In this document: piece after piece, positions 7,361-16,012 of the stretch | How positions within the stretch are numbered: position 1 is the first letter of the stretch | Layout: every line of letters begins with the position of its first letter | NCBI GenBank assembly: GCA_002433485.1 | Contig: DJIF01000059.1 | Coordinates: 39,823-81,371 of the forward strand | Reading direction: 5' to 3' | Length of the DNA stretch: 41,549 bases | From: Deltaproteobacteria bacterium UBA6601 | GTDB lineage: Bacteria; Myxococcota_A; UBA796; UBA9615 | Notes under the pieces: generated by a model | The model's input: the letters and a program-made list of their open reading frames with translations, nothing else | Database searches by the model: none | What the model was told of the DNA's origin: nothing | Translations under genes and position numbers: made by a program

Positions 7361-8866
7361 TCAGTTGACCCGATAGTTGGGCGCTTCATGGGTGATGATC
7401 ACGTCGTGCACGTGACTCTCCCGCTGACCTGCTGAGGTGATCCTGACAAAGCCCGCACCCTGGTGCATAGCAGCAATGGTCCCGTTGCCGGTATAGCCCA
7501 TCGAGGCCCGCAGGCCACCTACCAGCTGATACACCGAGTCCGCGATAGGCCCACGATAAGGAACCCTTCCGACGATGCCCTCGGGCACCAGCTTGGGACC
7601 TGCGCTCTCTCCCTCAAGCCCAGCGAGGGGGTCGTCGACGTTGTCCTGGAAGTAGCGGTCAGAGCTGCCCTGCTGCATCGCTTCCAGTGAGCCCATGCCG
7701 CGATAAGTCTTGTAGCGACGACCCTGGTACAGCACCACCTGCCCGGGGCTCTCCTCGGTACCAGCAAAGAGCGAGCCGATCATCACCACGTCAGCACCGC
7801 CGGCAATGGCCTTGGCGATGTCGCCCGAAGAGCGGATTCCACCATCAGCAATAATGGGTTTGCCCAGACGATGGGCTGCCTTAGAGGCTTGCTGGACAGC
7901 GGTCAGCTGAGGGACACCGACCCCTGCAACCACCCGGGTAGTGCAAATAGAGCCGGGCCCAATGCCCACCTTGACGCAGTCGGCACCGGCCTTGATCAAA
8001 GCCTCAGTGGCTGCGGCAGTGGCGACGTTTCCGGCAATAATCTGGAGCCCGGGCCAGGTAGCCCGAGTCGCGGTCACCGCATCGATGACCATCTGCGAGT
8101 GACCATGCGCGGTATCAATGACCACCACATCACAGCCCGCATCGACCAGCGCCTGAACCCGCTCCTCGCGATCCGCACCGACGCCGACGGCAGCGCCAAC
8201 TCGCAGCCGACCGAGGCCATCCTTAATGGCATCGGGATATCGCTCGCTCTTGATGATGTCTTTGATGGTGATCAGCCCACGCAGCTGAGCGCCGCTGCTG
8301 TCAACGACCAGCAGCTTCTCAATCTTGTGCTCCTGTAGCAGATCCTTGCTCTGCTCAAGGGTAGTGCCCTCTGGCACAGTCACTAAGCCGGTGCTGGTCA
8401 TCACCTCACCGACCTTACGGTCCAGATCCCGCTCAAACCGAAGATCACGGTTGGTGAGGATACCCACCAGATCGAGGCTGCCTGCAGCAGTAACCGGAAC
8501 ACCGGAGATCCGATGGATTCGCATCAATTCCAAGGCTGCTCGCACGCTGGAATCCGGATCAACGGTTATGGGATCCGAGATCATTCCAGCCACGGTCTTC
8601 TTAACCACCGAAACCTCCTGGGCCTGCGCGGCCACACTGAGGTTCTTATGAATGATGCCCATACCGCCATTTTGAGCCATGGCAATGGCGGTTGCAGACT
8701 CCGTCACCGTGTCCATCGCCGAAGAGACCAGCGGTATCCGCAACCGGATCTGTTCGGTTAGCTGAGTGCTGACATCTGTATCGCGGGGTAGGACCTGACT
8801 GTGCGCAGGCAGCAGCAGCACATCATCAAAAGTCAGGGCCAGGGGGATTTCTGTTTCAGTACTCAT
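7361..8866 (-). CDS. guaB: inosine-5'-monophosphate dehydrogenase
   Basis: A 501-residue cytosolic enzyme that oxidises IMP to XMP with NAD, the first committed step of GMP synthesis. The TFDDVLLLPA start, a paired CBS (Bateman) insert at about residues 92-210, and the active loop GIGPGSICTTR with catalytic Cys308 are all present, as are the DGGIR phosphate-binding segment and the K-YRGMGS flap at about 400. Length is normal for the family. Its ATG overlaps the stop of scoB in an ATGA (8863-8866), so it is probably translated by coupling as the last gene of scoA-scoB-guaB. This is an unusual partnership, because guaB more often sits with guaA or alone. It converges with rplC, with 56 bases between the two stops and no clear T-rich terminator. 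Confidence 0.97.
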   Translation of the reverse strand: MSTETEIPLALTFDDVLLLPAHSQVLPRDTDVSTQLTEQIRLRIPLVSSAMDTVTESATAIAMAQNGGMGIIHKNLSVAAQAQEVSVVKKTVAGMISDPITVDPDSSVRAALELMRIHRISGVPVTAAGSLDLVGILTNRDLRFERDLDRKVGEVMTSTGLVTVPEGTTLEQSKDLLQEHKIEKLLVVDSSGAQLRGLITIKDIIKSERYPDAIKDGLGRLRVGAAVGVGADREERVQALVDAGCDVVVIDTAHGHSQMVIDAVTATRATWPGLQIIAGNVATAAATEALIKAGADCVKVGIGPGSICTTRVVAGVGVPQLTAVQQASKAAHRLGKPIIADGGIRSSGDIAKAIAGGADVVMIGSLFAGTEESPGQVVLYQGRRYKTYRGMGSLEAMQQGSSDRYFQDNVDDPLAGLEGESAGPKLVPEGIVGRVPYRGPIADSVYQLVGGLRASMGYTGNGTIAAMHQGAGFVRITSAGQRESHVHDVIITHEAPNYRVN

Positions 8867-9528
8867 CGGTTGGGCACCTCGATGATCGAAAGATCATTGG
8901 CAAAACTGTGCCTCCCCGCACAGGCAGCAGAGAACTCTTCGCGACCCACTCCAGGTGCCAGCTCTCGCACCAGAAAGCCATCGGTGGTCACATCCATGAC
9001 GGCAAGGTCGGTTACCACCTGGTCCACACAGCCGAGACCGGTAAGCGGGAGGCTGCATTCTCTGACCAGCTTGGACTTGCCGCTCTTACTGGACTGGATC
9101 ATCGTCACGATCACCCGCTTGGCCCCGTTGACCAGATCCATAGCACCGCCCATGCCCTTGACCATCTTGCCGGGAATCATCCAGTTGGCCAGGTCACCGT
9201 TTTCGGCAACCTGCATGGCGCCAAGAATGGCCAGATCGATGTGGCCGCCGCGGATCATGGCAAAGCTCTCTGAGCTGTCGAAGAACACCGAGCCGGGAAT
9301 GGTGGTCACGGTCTGCTTGCCAGCGTTGATCAGGTCGGCGTCCTCCTCACCCGCAAAAGGAAAGGGACCAATGCCCAACAGACCATTCTCGCTCTGTAGA
9401 ACCACCTCCACACCCTGTGGGACGTGGTTGGCGACGAGGGTAGGCATGCCGATGCCGAGATTGACGTAGTCGCCGTCATTGAGCTCGCGGGCAACCCGCC
9501 AGGTGATCTGTTCACGGGTGAGAGGCAT
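8863..9528 (-). CDS. scoB: 3-oxoacid CoA-transferase subunit B
   Basis: A 221-residue beta subunit of a family I CoA-transferase of the SCOT / acetoacetate / 3-oxoadipate type, which moves CoA from succinyl-CoA or a similar donor to an oxoacid. The nucleophilic Glu47 lies in LQSENGLLGIGP. Other family blocks are GDYVNLGIGMPTLV, GGHIDLAILGAMQV and NGDLANWMIPGKMVKGMGGAMDLV. The start is the ATG at 9528 (MPLTREQ), 9 bases after a GAGGAG. An ATG nine bases earlier is also possible. The start lies inside the end of scoA, a 17-base overlap, and the stop overlaps guaB, so the three genes are tightly coupled. The acceptor (acetoacetate or oxoadipate) cannot be settled from sequence alone. Confidence 0.94.
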   Translation of the reverse strand: MPLTREQITWRVARELNDGDYVNLGIGMPTLVANHVPQGVEVVLQSENGLLGIGPFPFAGEEDADLINAGKQTVTTIPGSVFFDSSESFAMIRGGHIDLAILGAMQVAENGDLANWMIPGKMVKGMGGAMDLVNGAKRVIVTMIQSSKSGKSKLVRECSLPLTGLGCVDQVVTDLAVMDVTTDGFLVRELAPGVGREEFSAACAGRHSFANDLSIIEVPNR

Positions 9529-10234
9529 CGCCAGCATCTCCTCTAGTTCGAACGGTTCGCTGCTCAATCCACTTTTCGTAGTGTTCACCCTTGAGGATTC
9601 GCTGCACGTAGATCCCAGGAAGATGAATATCATCCGGATCCAGCTCGCCGGCGGGCAACAGCTCCTCCACCTCTGCAATGGTGATCCGCGCAGCCTTGGC
9701 CACCAATGGATTGAAGTTGCGGGCGGTCTTCCTGAACACCAGATTGCCGTGGGTGTCGCCCTTCCAAGCCTTCACAAAAGCAAAGTCGCCATGCAAGGCC
9801 TCTTCAAGGAGGTAGCTGCGCCCGCCAAAGTCCCGCTCCTCGCGACCTTCGGCGCGCAGCGTTCCAACTCCAGTGGGAGTGTAAAAAGCCGGGATGCCAG
9901 CTCCCGCGGCACGCATACGTTCAGCGAGGGTGCCTTGGGGGCAGAGTTCTACGTCCAGCTCTCCGGCCAGGAACTGCCGCTCAAACTCCTTGTTCTCACC
10001 CACATAGGAACCCACCATCTTGCTCACCTGTCGCGACTGCAGCAGCACCCCAAGACCACAATTGTCGGTACCAGCGTTGTTGCTCACCAGAGTGAGCCCT
10101 GCAGTGCCGCGCTCATGGAGGGCCCGAATCAGATTCTCGGGATTTCCCGACAGGCCAAAGCCACCTACCAGCAAGGTCGCGCCATGACTGATGTCTTGTA
10201 TGGCGGCGATGGCTGATTCCTGCACCTTGTTCAT
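9512..10234 (-). CDS. scoA: 3-oxoacid CoA-transferase subunit A
   Basis: A 240-residue alpha subunit that pairs with the downstream beta subunit. It shows the CoA-transferase signature LLVGGFGLSGNPENLI near residue 30, NNAGTDNCGLG near 65, the conserved LDVELCPQGTLAERMRA-GAGIPAFYTPTG region, and GDFAFVKAWKGDTHGNLVFR. The ATG at 10234 (MNKVQES) is preceded by GGGAG and matches the usual N-terminus. An in-frame ATG at 10345 would add 37 Arg-rich residues unlike the family. It leads the operon scoA-scoB-guaB, divergent from the TRAP transporter operon, so the intervening 157 bases probably hold both promoters. Confidence 0.94.
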   Translation of the reverse strand: MNKVQESAIAAIQDISHGATLLVGGFGLSGNPENLIRALHERGTAGLTLVSNNAGTDNCGLGVLLQSRQVSKMVGSYVGENKEFERQFLAGELDVELCPQGTLAERMRAAGAGIPAFYTPTGVGTLRAEGREERDFGGRSYLLEEALHGDFAFVKAWKGDTHGNLVFRKTARNFNPLVAKAARITIAEVEELLPAGELDPDDIHLPGIYVQRILKGEHYEKWIEQRTVRTRGDAGDASHP

Positions 10235-10296
10235 GGGCTGACTCCCGCTGAAAGCGGCCTCTAAAAACCGAGGCGCGGCCAACCATATCAGACTCC

Positions 10297-10324
10297 TTGA
10301 CCCGCGTCGGCGCTCCGGTAGACT
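10297..10324 (+). promoter_or_regulatory. candidate promoter of the tatT-dctP-dctQM operon
   Basis: TTGACC (10297-10302) and TAGACT (10319-10324) are 16 bases apart, in the divergent gap, pointing toward tatT. The -35 has one mismatch and the -10 has two. A start near 10331 gives a leader of about 60 bases. Confidence 0.5.
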
Positions 10325-10391
10325 CCGCCGCGATTGTTTCGACAACCAGCGCCGTCAACCGCCCTTTTGAGCTGGCACGGCAGGAGGCCCC

Positions 10392-11318
10392 ATGGCAATG
10401 AACCACCCCACCCTTCGTCCCTTTGCAGCCGTCGCCGCTGCTCTTCTCCTGCTCCCCGTGATGGGCTGCAAGACCTACACCAGCGGACTGAGCGCCACCA
10501 CAGCTTCCGGCTCGAGTGCTGCCGCCAGCTACGACGAGGCGATGGCCATGTGGACCAATGATCGCGGCAGCAAAGAAGGGCTGCAGAAGATCATCAGCAC
10601 CCTCGAGGCGGTAATCGCTGCCGAGCCTAACCAGCAAGATGCACTGACCCTGCTGTCCCGCTCTTACTACCTGATGGCTGACGGCTACACGAACGTCCCT
10701 GCCGAACCTGCAGATGACTACGCCAAGCGGCTGGTCGCGGCTAAGGCTCCACTGTTTGAGGCTGGCACCACCTATGGTGAACGGGCTATGGCTGTCGACG
10801 CTGCCTTCAAGGCCCAGATCGACAAGGGCACCAAAGCCGCCGATGCAGTCACGGCCCTGCAGCTTGATGACCAGATGGCCATCTATTGGACCGCAGCCAA
10901 CCTCGGCAAGTGGGCTCGCAGCCAGGGCTTCGCGACCCTGGTCAAGTACAAAGGCTACATCGCAAAAATGATGACCCACTGTCTTGCACTTGACGAGACT
11001 GCTTTCTACGCGGGTCCGGTGCGCTACTGGGGTGCCTTCTACGCAGTCGCTCCGGGCTTCGCTGGCGGCGACATGACCAAGAGCAAAGAGTACTTCGAGC
11101 GAGCCAAGGAGATGAATCCCGAGTACTTCGGCACCTACGTCCTTTATGCAGATGCCTACGCCGAGAAGGCTCAGGACCGAGCCCTCTTCAAGTCGCTGCT
11201 GGAGCACGTCATCAACACCCCCTCTGATGTCCTCCCCGAGATGATCCCAGAGCAGAACATCGAGAAGGCCAAGGCCAAGGCCTTCCTGGAGCAGATCGAC
11301 GAACTGTTCGCGGAGTAA
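10392..11318 (+). CDS. tatT: TRAP transporter TatT-family TPR lipoprotein
   Basis: A 308-residue lipoprotein whose lipobox LPVMGC puts the lipidated Cys at 26. The mature protein is all-helical with TPR-like repeats (for example A..YDEAM.MW near 46 and LEAVIAAEPNQQDALTLLSRSYYLMADGY near 75-105) and ends with YFERAKEMNPEYFGTYVLYADAYA. This matches the TatT family, the accessory lipoprotein of TPR-associated TRAP (TPAT) transporters described in Treponema pallidum, where it partners with the DctP-like binding protein. Genes for the binding protein and membrane subunits follow directly. AGGAGG lies 4 bases before the chosen ATG and 10 bases before an in-frame ATG at 10398, so either start is possible. 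Confidence 0.88.
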   Translation: MAMNHPTLRPFAAVAAALLLLPVMGCKTYTSGLSATTASGSSAAASYDEAMAMWTNDRGSKEGLQKIISTLEAVIAAEPNQQDALTLLSRSYYLMADGYTNVPAEPADDYAKRLVAAKAPLFEAGTTYGERAMAVDAAFKAQIDKGTKAADAVTALQLDDQMAIYWTAANLGKWARSQGFATLVKYKGYIAKMMTHCLALDETAFYAGPVRYWGAFYAVAPGFAGGDMTKSKEYFERAKEMNPEYFGTYVLYADAYAEKAQDRALFKSLLEHVINTPSDVLPEMIPEQNIEKAKAKAFLEQIDELFAE

Positions 11319-11338
11319 CGAACTGGAGCGGAGGGAAG

Positions 11339-11352
11339 CTGGGTTCTCCCAG
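11339..11352 (+). other. small intercistronic hairpin between tatT and dctP
   Basis: CTGGG (11339-11343) and CCCAG (11348-11352) form a 5-bp stem with a TTCT loop in the 100-base gap. There is no T-run, so it is more likely an mRNA processing or stability element than a full terminator. Confidence 0.3.
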
Positions 11353-11418
11353 TCTGACCCCTTCTGCTTGATGAGACGGCCCTACCAGGGACCATCCCAC
11401 CACCACTGGAGAGAGACC

Positions 11419-12459
11419 ATGACCCCCTCCCCCCGCATCCTCACCGCCCTGAGCCTGGGCCTCAGCGTCCTGCTGCTGGCCATCATCAGCGGCCCAGAGC
11501 CGCTGCTCAGTCAAGAGCCGGAATTCACGCTCAACTTCGGCACAGTAGCCCCAGAGAACACCCCCTGGAGCGACCAACTGAAAGACATCAAGAAGCGGGT
11601 AGAGCGAGAGTCAAAAGGGCGCATCAGGGTTCGCTTGTTCACCGGCGGGTCCATGGGTGGTGAAGTAGAGATGATTCAGGACATCCGCGACGGTGGTCGG
11701 CTGCAAGGAGGTGGCTTCACTACCAGCGCTCTGGCTACCGGAGCCAACGTGCCACAGCTCGACCTGCCAGAGCTGCCGTACCTGTTCCGCAGCAACGAAG
11801 AGGCTGACCATGTGCTCGATGGGGTGCTGTTCACGCCAATGCAGAAGCGTTTGCGACGGCGGGGAATCCACATGACCATGTGGGCCCAGAATGGCTGGCG
11901 GTCCTTCTACACCAAACAACCCGTTAACAGCCTTGATGACCTGCGTACCCAGAAGATGCGTACCCAGGAGAGCAACGTCCACAAGGCCATGTACAAGGCC
12001 CTTGGTGTGCAGTCCTTCGCTATGTCGACCGCAGAAGTCCTTGATGCTCTGTCGCGCGGCACCGTCGACGGCTTCGACAATACCGCGCTCTACGCCCAGG
12101 CCTCGGGCTGGTATGAGCCGACCCGGCACCTGACTCTGACCCGCCACATCTTCCAGCCTGCTGCCATTGTCTACAGCAAGGCATGGTTCGATTCGCTACC
12201 TGAAGACCTGCAGCAGATCGTCACCGGCAACCGCCTCGAAGATCAGAAGCTGGGGCGACGCCTGGTCCGAGAGTTGGAGCCAGCGCTGCTGGCCAACTTT
12301 GCTGAGCTTGGAGTAACGGTACGCCAGCCCAGCGAGGCCGAGCTGAAGCCTTTTATTGATGCGACTCGCGGTGTCCATGAGCAGTTCCGCGAGGTGGTCG
12401 GCTCCGATCAGCTAGACGCTGTCTACGCAGCGCTGGAAGCCTTCCGCAAGGGCAACTAA
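11419..12459 (+). CDS. dctP: TRAP transporter solute-binding protein, DctP family
   Basis: A 346-residue periplasmic binding protein. The ATG at 11419 follows a GGAGAGAG and opens an uncleaved or cleavable signal segment (about 1-31, ending LLSQ). The DctP fold signatures are NFGTVAPENTPWSDQL near 38, the GGSMGGEVEMIQDIRDG block near 76-92, and the ligand-carboxylate Arg context KMRTQES near 178, followed by STAEVLDALSRGTVDGFDN, typical of the family. It captures the substrate and delivers it to the DctQM membrane part encoded 17 bases downstream. In TPAT systems it is expected to contact TatT. The ligand cannot be read from sequence. The conserved Arg suggests a carboxylate. Confidence 0.93.
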   Translation: MTPSPRILTALSLGLSVLLLAIISGPEPLLSQEPEFTLNFGTVAPENTPWSDQLKDIKKRVERESKGRIRVRLFTGGSMGGEVEMIQDIRDGGRLQGGGFTTSALATGANVPQLDLPELPYLFRSNEEADHVLDGVLFTPMQKRLRRRGIHMTMWAQNGWRSFYTKQPVNSLDDLRTQKMRTQESNVHKAMYKALGVQSFAMSTAEVLDALSRGTVDGFDNTALYAQASGWYEPTRHLTLTRHIFQPAAIVYSKAWFDSLPEDLQQIVTGNRLEDQKLGRRLVRELEPALLANFAELGVTVRQPSEAELKPFIDATRGVHEQFREVVGSDQLDAVYAALEAFRKGN

Positions 12460-12476
12460 AGACCAAAGTTCTGCCA

Positions 12477-15038
12477 ATGTCCGCAAAGTCACTGCTCGAT
12501 CGGGTCTTCGCCCCCTTCGATCTGGCCTCGCGGGCCTGGGACACCGCCTGGGACGCCCTCCGCAACTTCCTGCGCGAGTTTGTTCTGCTCAAGCTGATAT
12601 TTGCACTGATCTTAATTATCGGCGGCATCTATCACTACCTGGCTCGCCTGCTGGATCTGGTTGACCGGCTGCTGGATCGCCTGGAAACGGCGATCATCTT
12701 CTTCGCCACCCTGGCCATGACCGGACTGGTCTTTCTTGACTTCCTGAACCGAGAGTCACAGAGCTTCTCCCTGGAGATCGCTGACCCGGTAAAGCTGTCT
12801 CTATTGCTGATGCTCTGGGTCGCCTTTCTCGGCGCCAGCCTTGCTACCCGGGACGACAAGCACCTGTGCATCGATGCAGCGGACCGGGCCCTGAGCCCAA
12901 CCGGCAGTGCCTTGCTCTACCGCATCTCCATGCTGATCTCGGCAGTGTTCTCCTGGCAACTCTGTCTGGCTGCCCTGGAAGTCGTCAAAGGTCACATCAT
13001 CAACCCGAGCCTGGCCAAGCTGACGGTCTCTAAAGAGCTGGCTGGACACATGAACGACTTCGCACTTTGGGCAGTCAGTGGCTGGATCGGCCCTGAAGAT
13101 TTCGAAGACGCCGAGTCCTACCAGTGGATGATCGAGGATGGCATCGCGGTCAGCGTGGCCACCCTGAAACCGGAACTCAGCCTGTGGGTCGCGGAGCTGG
13201 TACTGCCCCTGGCCTTCGGTCTGATGGCGGTGCGCTTCGCCAGTCGCTTCTTTACCGGTCGGCAGCTCCGGCTTGACATCGACGACATCCCGGCCCGCTA
13301 CCAACGCAGCAACCCTCGTTCGGCAGGCGCCCGCGACATGATCCTCGCGGGCCTGCTACCCGGCCTGCTCATGGGGATGCTGATCGGGCTTTGGTTCAGC
13401 AAGCTGTGGCTGATAGTGCTGTGTACTGCCCTGCTGATGCTGGCAGGAACTCCCCTGTTCGTCGTCATTGGCTCAGGGGCAGCCCTCTGCGTCCACCTGC
13501 TGGAAGGCGGAGGCCTGAGCCTGATCGTACGCGACCTCTACACCGCCTCCGACAAAGAGGTGCTCTTGGCAATCCCCTTCTTCGTAATGGCGGGGGCGAT
13601 CATGACCGAGGGGAGCATCGCTCGCAGGCTCATTGACATGGCTCGCTCGGCCCTCGGCTGGATGCCTGGCGGCCTGGCAATCGCAGGGGTCATGTCCTGC
13701 ATGATATTTGCCGCTATCTCCGGCTCCTCACCGGTCACGGTCATCGCCATTGGCTCAATCATGGTCCCCGCTCTGATCGACGCACGCTACAACGAGCGCT
13801 TCTCCCTCGGGCTGCTGACCTCGGCCGGATCGCTGGGCATTCTAATCCCACCTTCCATCCCGATGATCATCTACGCGGTGGTCTGCTTCACTGATCTTGA
13901 GTCCTTCAAAGCTCTGGGTATCGAGCAACCCTCGGTACGGGACCTGTTCGTAGCGGGCATCATCCCTGGAATCCTCATCGGCGCGGCGCTGGTCCTGTGG
14001 TCCATCTTCAAGGAACGCGACAAAGTCATGAGCACGGCAGAGACCCTCGGACAACTGCCCAGCTCGATGATCCGCGGCATCTGGGCAGCTGGGCTGCCGA
14101 TCCTGATCATTGGCGGTATCTACAGCGGCCTGTTCACGGCCACAGAAGCAGCCGCAGTAAGCGTGGTCTATGCCCTGGCAGTGGAGTTCCTGATCCATCC
14201 GGCGATCCACTGGTGGTCACGCAAGAACAGCGGCCGACAGGATCAGGTCATCTTCGAGCTCCATCCCAAAGATCTACCCAGAGTATTTCGCGACTCTGCA
14301 GTAATCATGGGCAGCCTGCTGCTGATCGTGGTGCTCGCCATCGCCTTCAATAAGTTCCTGATCAGTGAAGAGGTACCAAGTACTGCGGCAGCCTGGGTCC
14401 AAAGCCATGTCAGCACCAAGGTTCAGTTCCTTATCCTGGTGAACCTGTTCCTGCTGGCCCTTGGCTGCATGATGGACATCATGAGCGCGATCCTCATTGT
14501 CGCTCCCCTGCTGGCACCGATCGCGATGCGCTATGGCATTGACCCGGTGCACTTCGCCATCATCTTTATCGTCAACCTGGAGATCGGCTACCTGACGCCG
14601 CCCCTGGGCCTTAACCTGTTCGTCTCCAGCTCGGTCTTCGACCAACCGATCCTCAAAGTCATCCGTAGCGTCCTTCCCTTCACCCTCCTGATGCTGTTCT
14701 GCCTGGCGCTAATCTCCTGGTTCCCAGCACTCAGTGTCTCCCTCCTCGACGGCCCCCGACTGACCCCCGAGCGGGTCGAGGCCAGCCTCGCGGCGCAGGC
14801 CCCCGATTCTGGCCTCCCTGACGGCCCCTCCAGCCCAGCTCCGGAGGAGCGTTCTGCAACTGGCACAGCAGAAGCAAGCAGGCCGATCGAAGCGCAGCCA
14901 GAACGTCCAGTTCTCGAGGTCACGACAGGCGGGACCGAGGTCCCAGCCCTACCAGACCCACGTAAGCCTGATAAAGAGCCTCCATCGACACATCCCAACA
15001 ACCCTGCTGCTGCAACGAAGAGCGAGGCTGCCCCATGA
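12477..15038 (+). CDS. fused TRAP transporter membrane protein DctQ-DctM
   Basis: An 853-residue inner-membrane fusion. The N-terminal part (about 35-270) is a DctQ-like four-helix subunit with an unusually long extramembrane insert (about 165-235, rich in acidic and aromatic residues). The C-terminal part (about 280-750) is the DctM-type permease with about 12 hydrophobic segments and family blocks such as LLAIPFFVMAGAIM, GSSPVTVIAIGSIMVPAL, GSLGILIPPSIPMIIYAV, LGCMMDIMSAILIVAPLLAPIA and NLEIGYLTPPLGLNLFVSS. The last roughly 95 residues are a hydrophilic Pro/Glu/Ala/Ser tail, not part of the usual transporter. TRAP transporters use a sodium or proton gradient. The stop overlaps the next start in an ATGA (15035-15038), so the hydrolase is translationally coupled. 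Confidence 0.93.
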   Translation: MSAKSLLDRVFAPFDLASRAWDTAWDALRNFLREFVLLKLIFALILIIGGIYHYLARLLDLVDRLLDRLETAIIFFATLAMTGLVFLDFLNRESQSFSLEIADPVKLSLLLMLWVAFLGASLATRDDKHLCIDAADRALSPTGSALLYRISMLISAVFSWQLCLAALEVVKGHIINPSLAKLTVSKELAGHMNDFALWAVSGWIGPEDFEDAESYQWMIEDGIAVSVATLKPELSLWVAELVLPLAFGLMAVRFASRFFTGRQLRLDIDDIPARYQRSNPRSAGARDMILAGLLPGLLMGMLIGLWFSKLWLIVLCTALLMLAGTPLFVVIGSGAALCVHLLEGGGLSLIVRDLYTASDKEVLLAIPFFVMAGAIMTEGSIARRLIDMARSALGWMPGGLAIAGVMSCMIFAAISGSSPVTVIAIGSIMVPALIDARYNERFSLGLLTSAGSLGILIPPSIPMIIYAVVCFTDLESFKALGIEQPSVRDLFVAGIIPGILIGAALVLWSIFKERDKVMSTAETLGQLPSSMIRGIWAAGLPILIIGGIYSGLFTATEAAAVSVVYALAVEFLIHPAIHWWSRKNSGRQDQVIFELHPKDLPRVFRDSAVIMGSLLLIVVLAIAFNKFLISEEVPSTAAAWVQSHVSTKVQFLILVNLFLLALGCMMDIMSAILIVAPLLAPIAMRYGIDPVHFAIIFIVNLEIGYLTPPLGLNLFVSSSVFDQPILKVIRSVLPFTLLMLFCLALISWFPALSVSLLDGPRLTPERVEASLAAQAPDSGLPDGPSSPAPEERSATGTAEASRPIEAQPERPVLEVTTGGTEVPALPDPRKPDKEPPSTHPNNPAAATKSEAAP

Positions 15039-15892
15039 GCACTGAGAGCGAACTTACCGCCGCTGACGGAACCCCTCTTCTGGTGCGAGACTGGAGCCCT
15101 GAGGGCGCTAAAGCGCCGCGCTGTCTGCTGCTGATCGTGCACGGCGTAGGTGAGCACTGTGGCCGCTACCAACACATTGCCGCGGCGCTCACCGAAGAAG
15201 GCTACGCGGTCAGGGCTTTTGACCACCGTGGCCACGGACTCAGTGGCGGGCTCAGGGGGCACGTTGATGGCTTTCACCACTACAGCGGCGATCTGAATCT
15301 GGTTCTGAACGACTGGCGAGCAAAGCATGGCGAGGAGATTCCATGCTTTTTGTTGGGCCACTCCATGGGCGGACTGGTAGTGCTCCACTTCCTGGGCCAG
15401 CACCAAGACGCCAAAGTCGCTGGCGCGGTGCTCTCCAACCCCTGCCTTGAGCTCGCCGTCCAGGCTCCCAGACTCAAGGTTGCAGCAGGCAAGATACTGT
15501 CACGGTTACTGCCTACCTTGCGACTGGATAACGAGCTGGACACCTCACGGCTGACCCGCGACCTGAACGCCGTTGAAGCCTACGAGAAAGACCCACTGGT
15601 CCACCGCAAGATCAGCACGCGCTGGTACACCTCGCTGGTTGCGGCCATGGAGCATGTCAACAGCAGCGGGATCGACAGCTCCCTGCCAACCCTCTGGTTG
15701 GTGGGCGGAAGCGACTCCATCTGTGCTCCATCAGGTTCACGGCGCTTCGCTGGCCAACAGAACAGCAGCCACACCACTCTGCGCGAGTGGCCTGATGCGC
15801 TCCACGAGGTCCACAATGGGCCGGACAAAGGAGAATACCTAGCGGCGCTGCGCGCCTGGCTCAGTGCTCAATGCCGAGAAGCCTCACCATAG
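15035..15892 (+). CDS. alpha/beta hydrolase, monoacylglycerol lipase-like
   Basis: A 285-residue serine hydrolase of the Hydrolase_4 / monoglyceride lipase-lysophospholipase type. The oxyanion region HGVGEHCGRY lies near 32-41, the strand motif FDHRGHGLSGG near 63-73, and the nucleophile Ser110 in GHSMGG. Asp227 in GGSDSICAP and His257 in ALHEVHN complete the triad. No signal peptide is present, so it is probably cytosolic. It is translationally coupled to the TRAP permease by an ATGA overlap and closes the operon. Members of this family cleave monoacylglycerols or lysophospholipids. The substrate here is inferred, and the coupling suggests it acts on what the transporter imports, or releases a fatty acid from it. 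Confidence 0.88.
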   Translation: MSTESELTAADGTPLLVRDWSPEGAKAPRCLLLIVHGVGEHCGRYQHIAAALTEEGYAVRAFDHRGHGLSGGLRGHVDGFHHYSGDLNLVLNDWRAKHGEEIPCFLLGHSMGGLVVLHFLGQHQDAKVAGAVLSNPCLELAVQAPRLKVAAGKILSRLLPTLRLDNELDTSRLTRDLNAVEAYEKDPLVHRKISTRWYTSLVAAMEHVNSSGIDSSLPTLWLVGGSDSICAPSGSRRFAGQQNSSHTTLREWPDALHEVHNGPDKGEYLAALRAWLSAQCREASP

Positions 15893-15935
15893 CCAGGAAC
15901 CTGCTAAAGTATATCCTCAGATAAGGACCTCGCGC

Positions 15936-15950
15936 TTCAAGCTTCTTGAA
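15936..15950. promoter_or_regulatory. 15-bp perfect dyad ahead of the CBS protein gene
   Basis: TTCAAG-CTT-CTTGAA is a perfect inverted repeat in the 120-base gap. A second one, CCCGA-ACA-TCGGG, lies at 15981-15993, just upstream of the GGAG ribosome site at 16000-16003. The first could be an operator or the stem ending the hydrolase operon. There is no T-run and no clear sigma-70 promoter in this gap. Confidence 0.35.
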
Positions 15951-16012
15951 CCTCAAGCACAGCGACCCTGAAATTCTTCCCCCGAACATCGGGTGAACTG
16001 GAGAAACGGCCC

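Noticed and set aside
10113..11207. Long open frame of 364 codons on the minus strand opposite tatT and the scoA start
   Set aside because: It lies antisense to a gene with a lipobox and family match and crosses the divergent promoter region; its translation shows no motif and reflects GC-rich codon bias.
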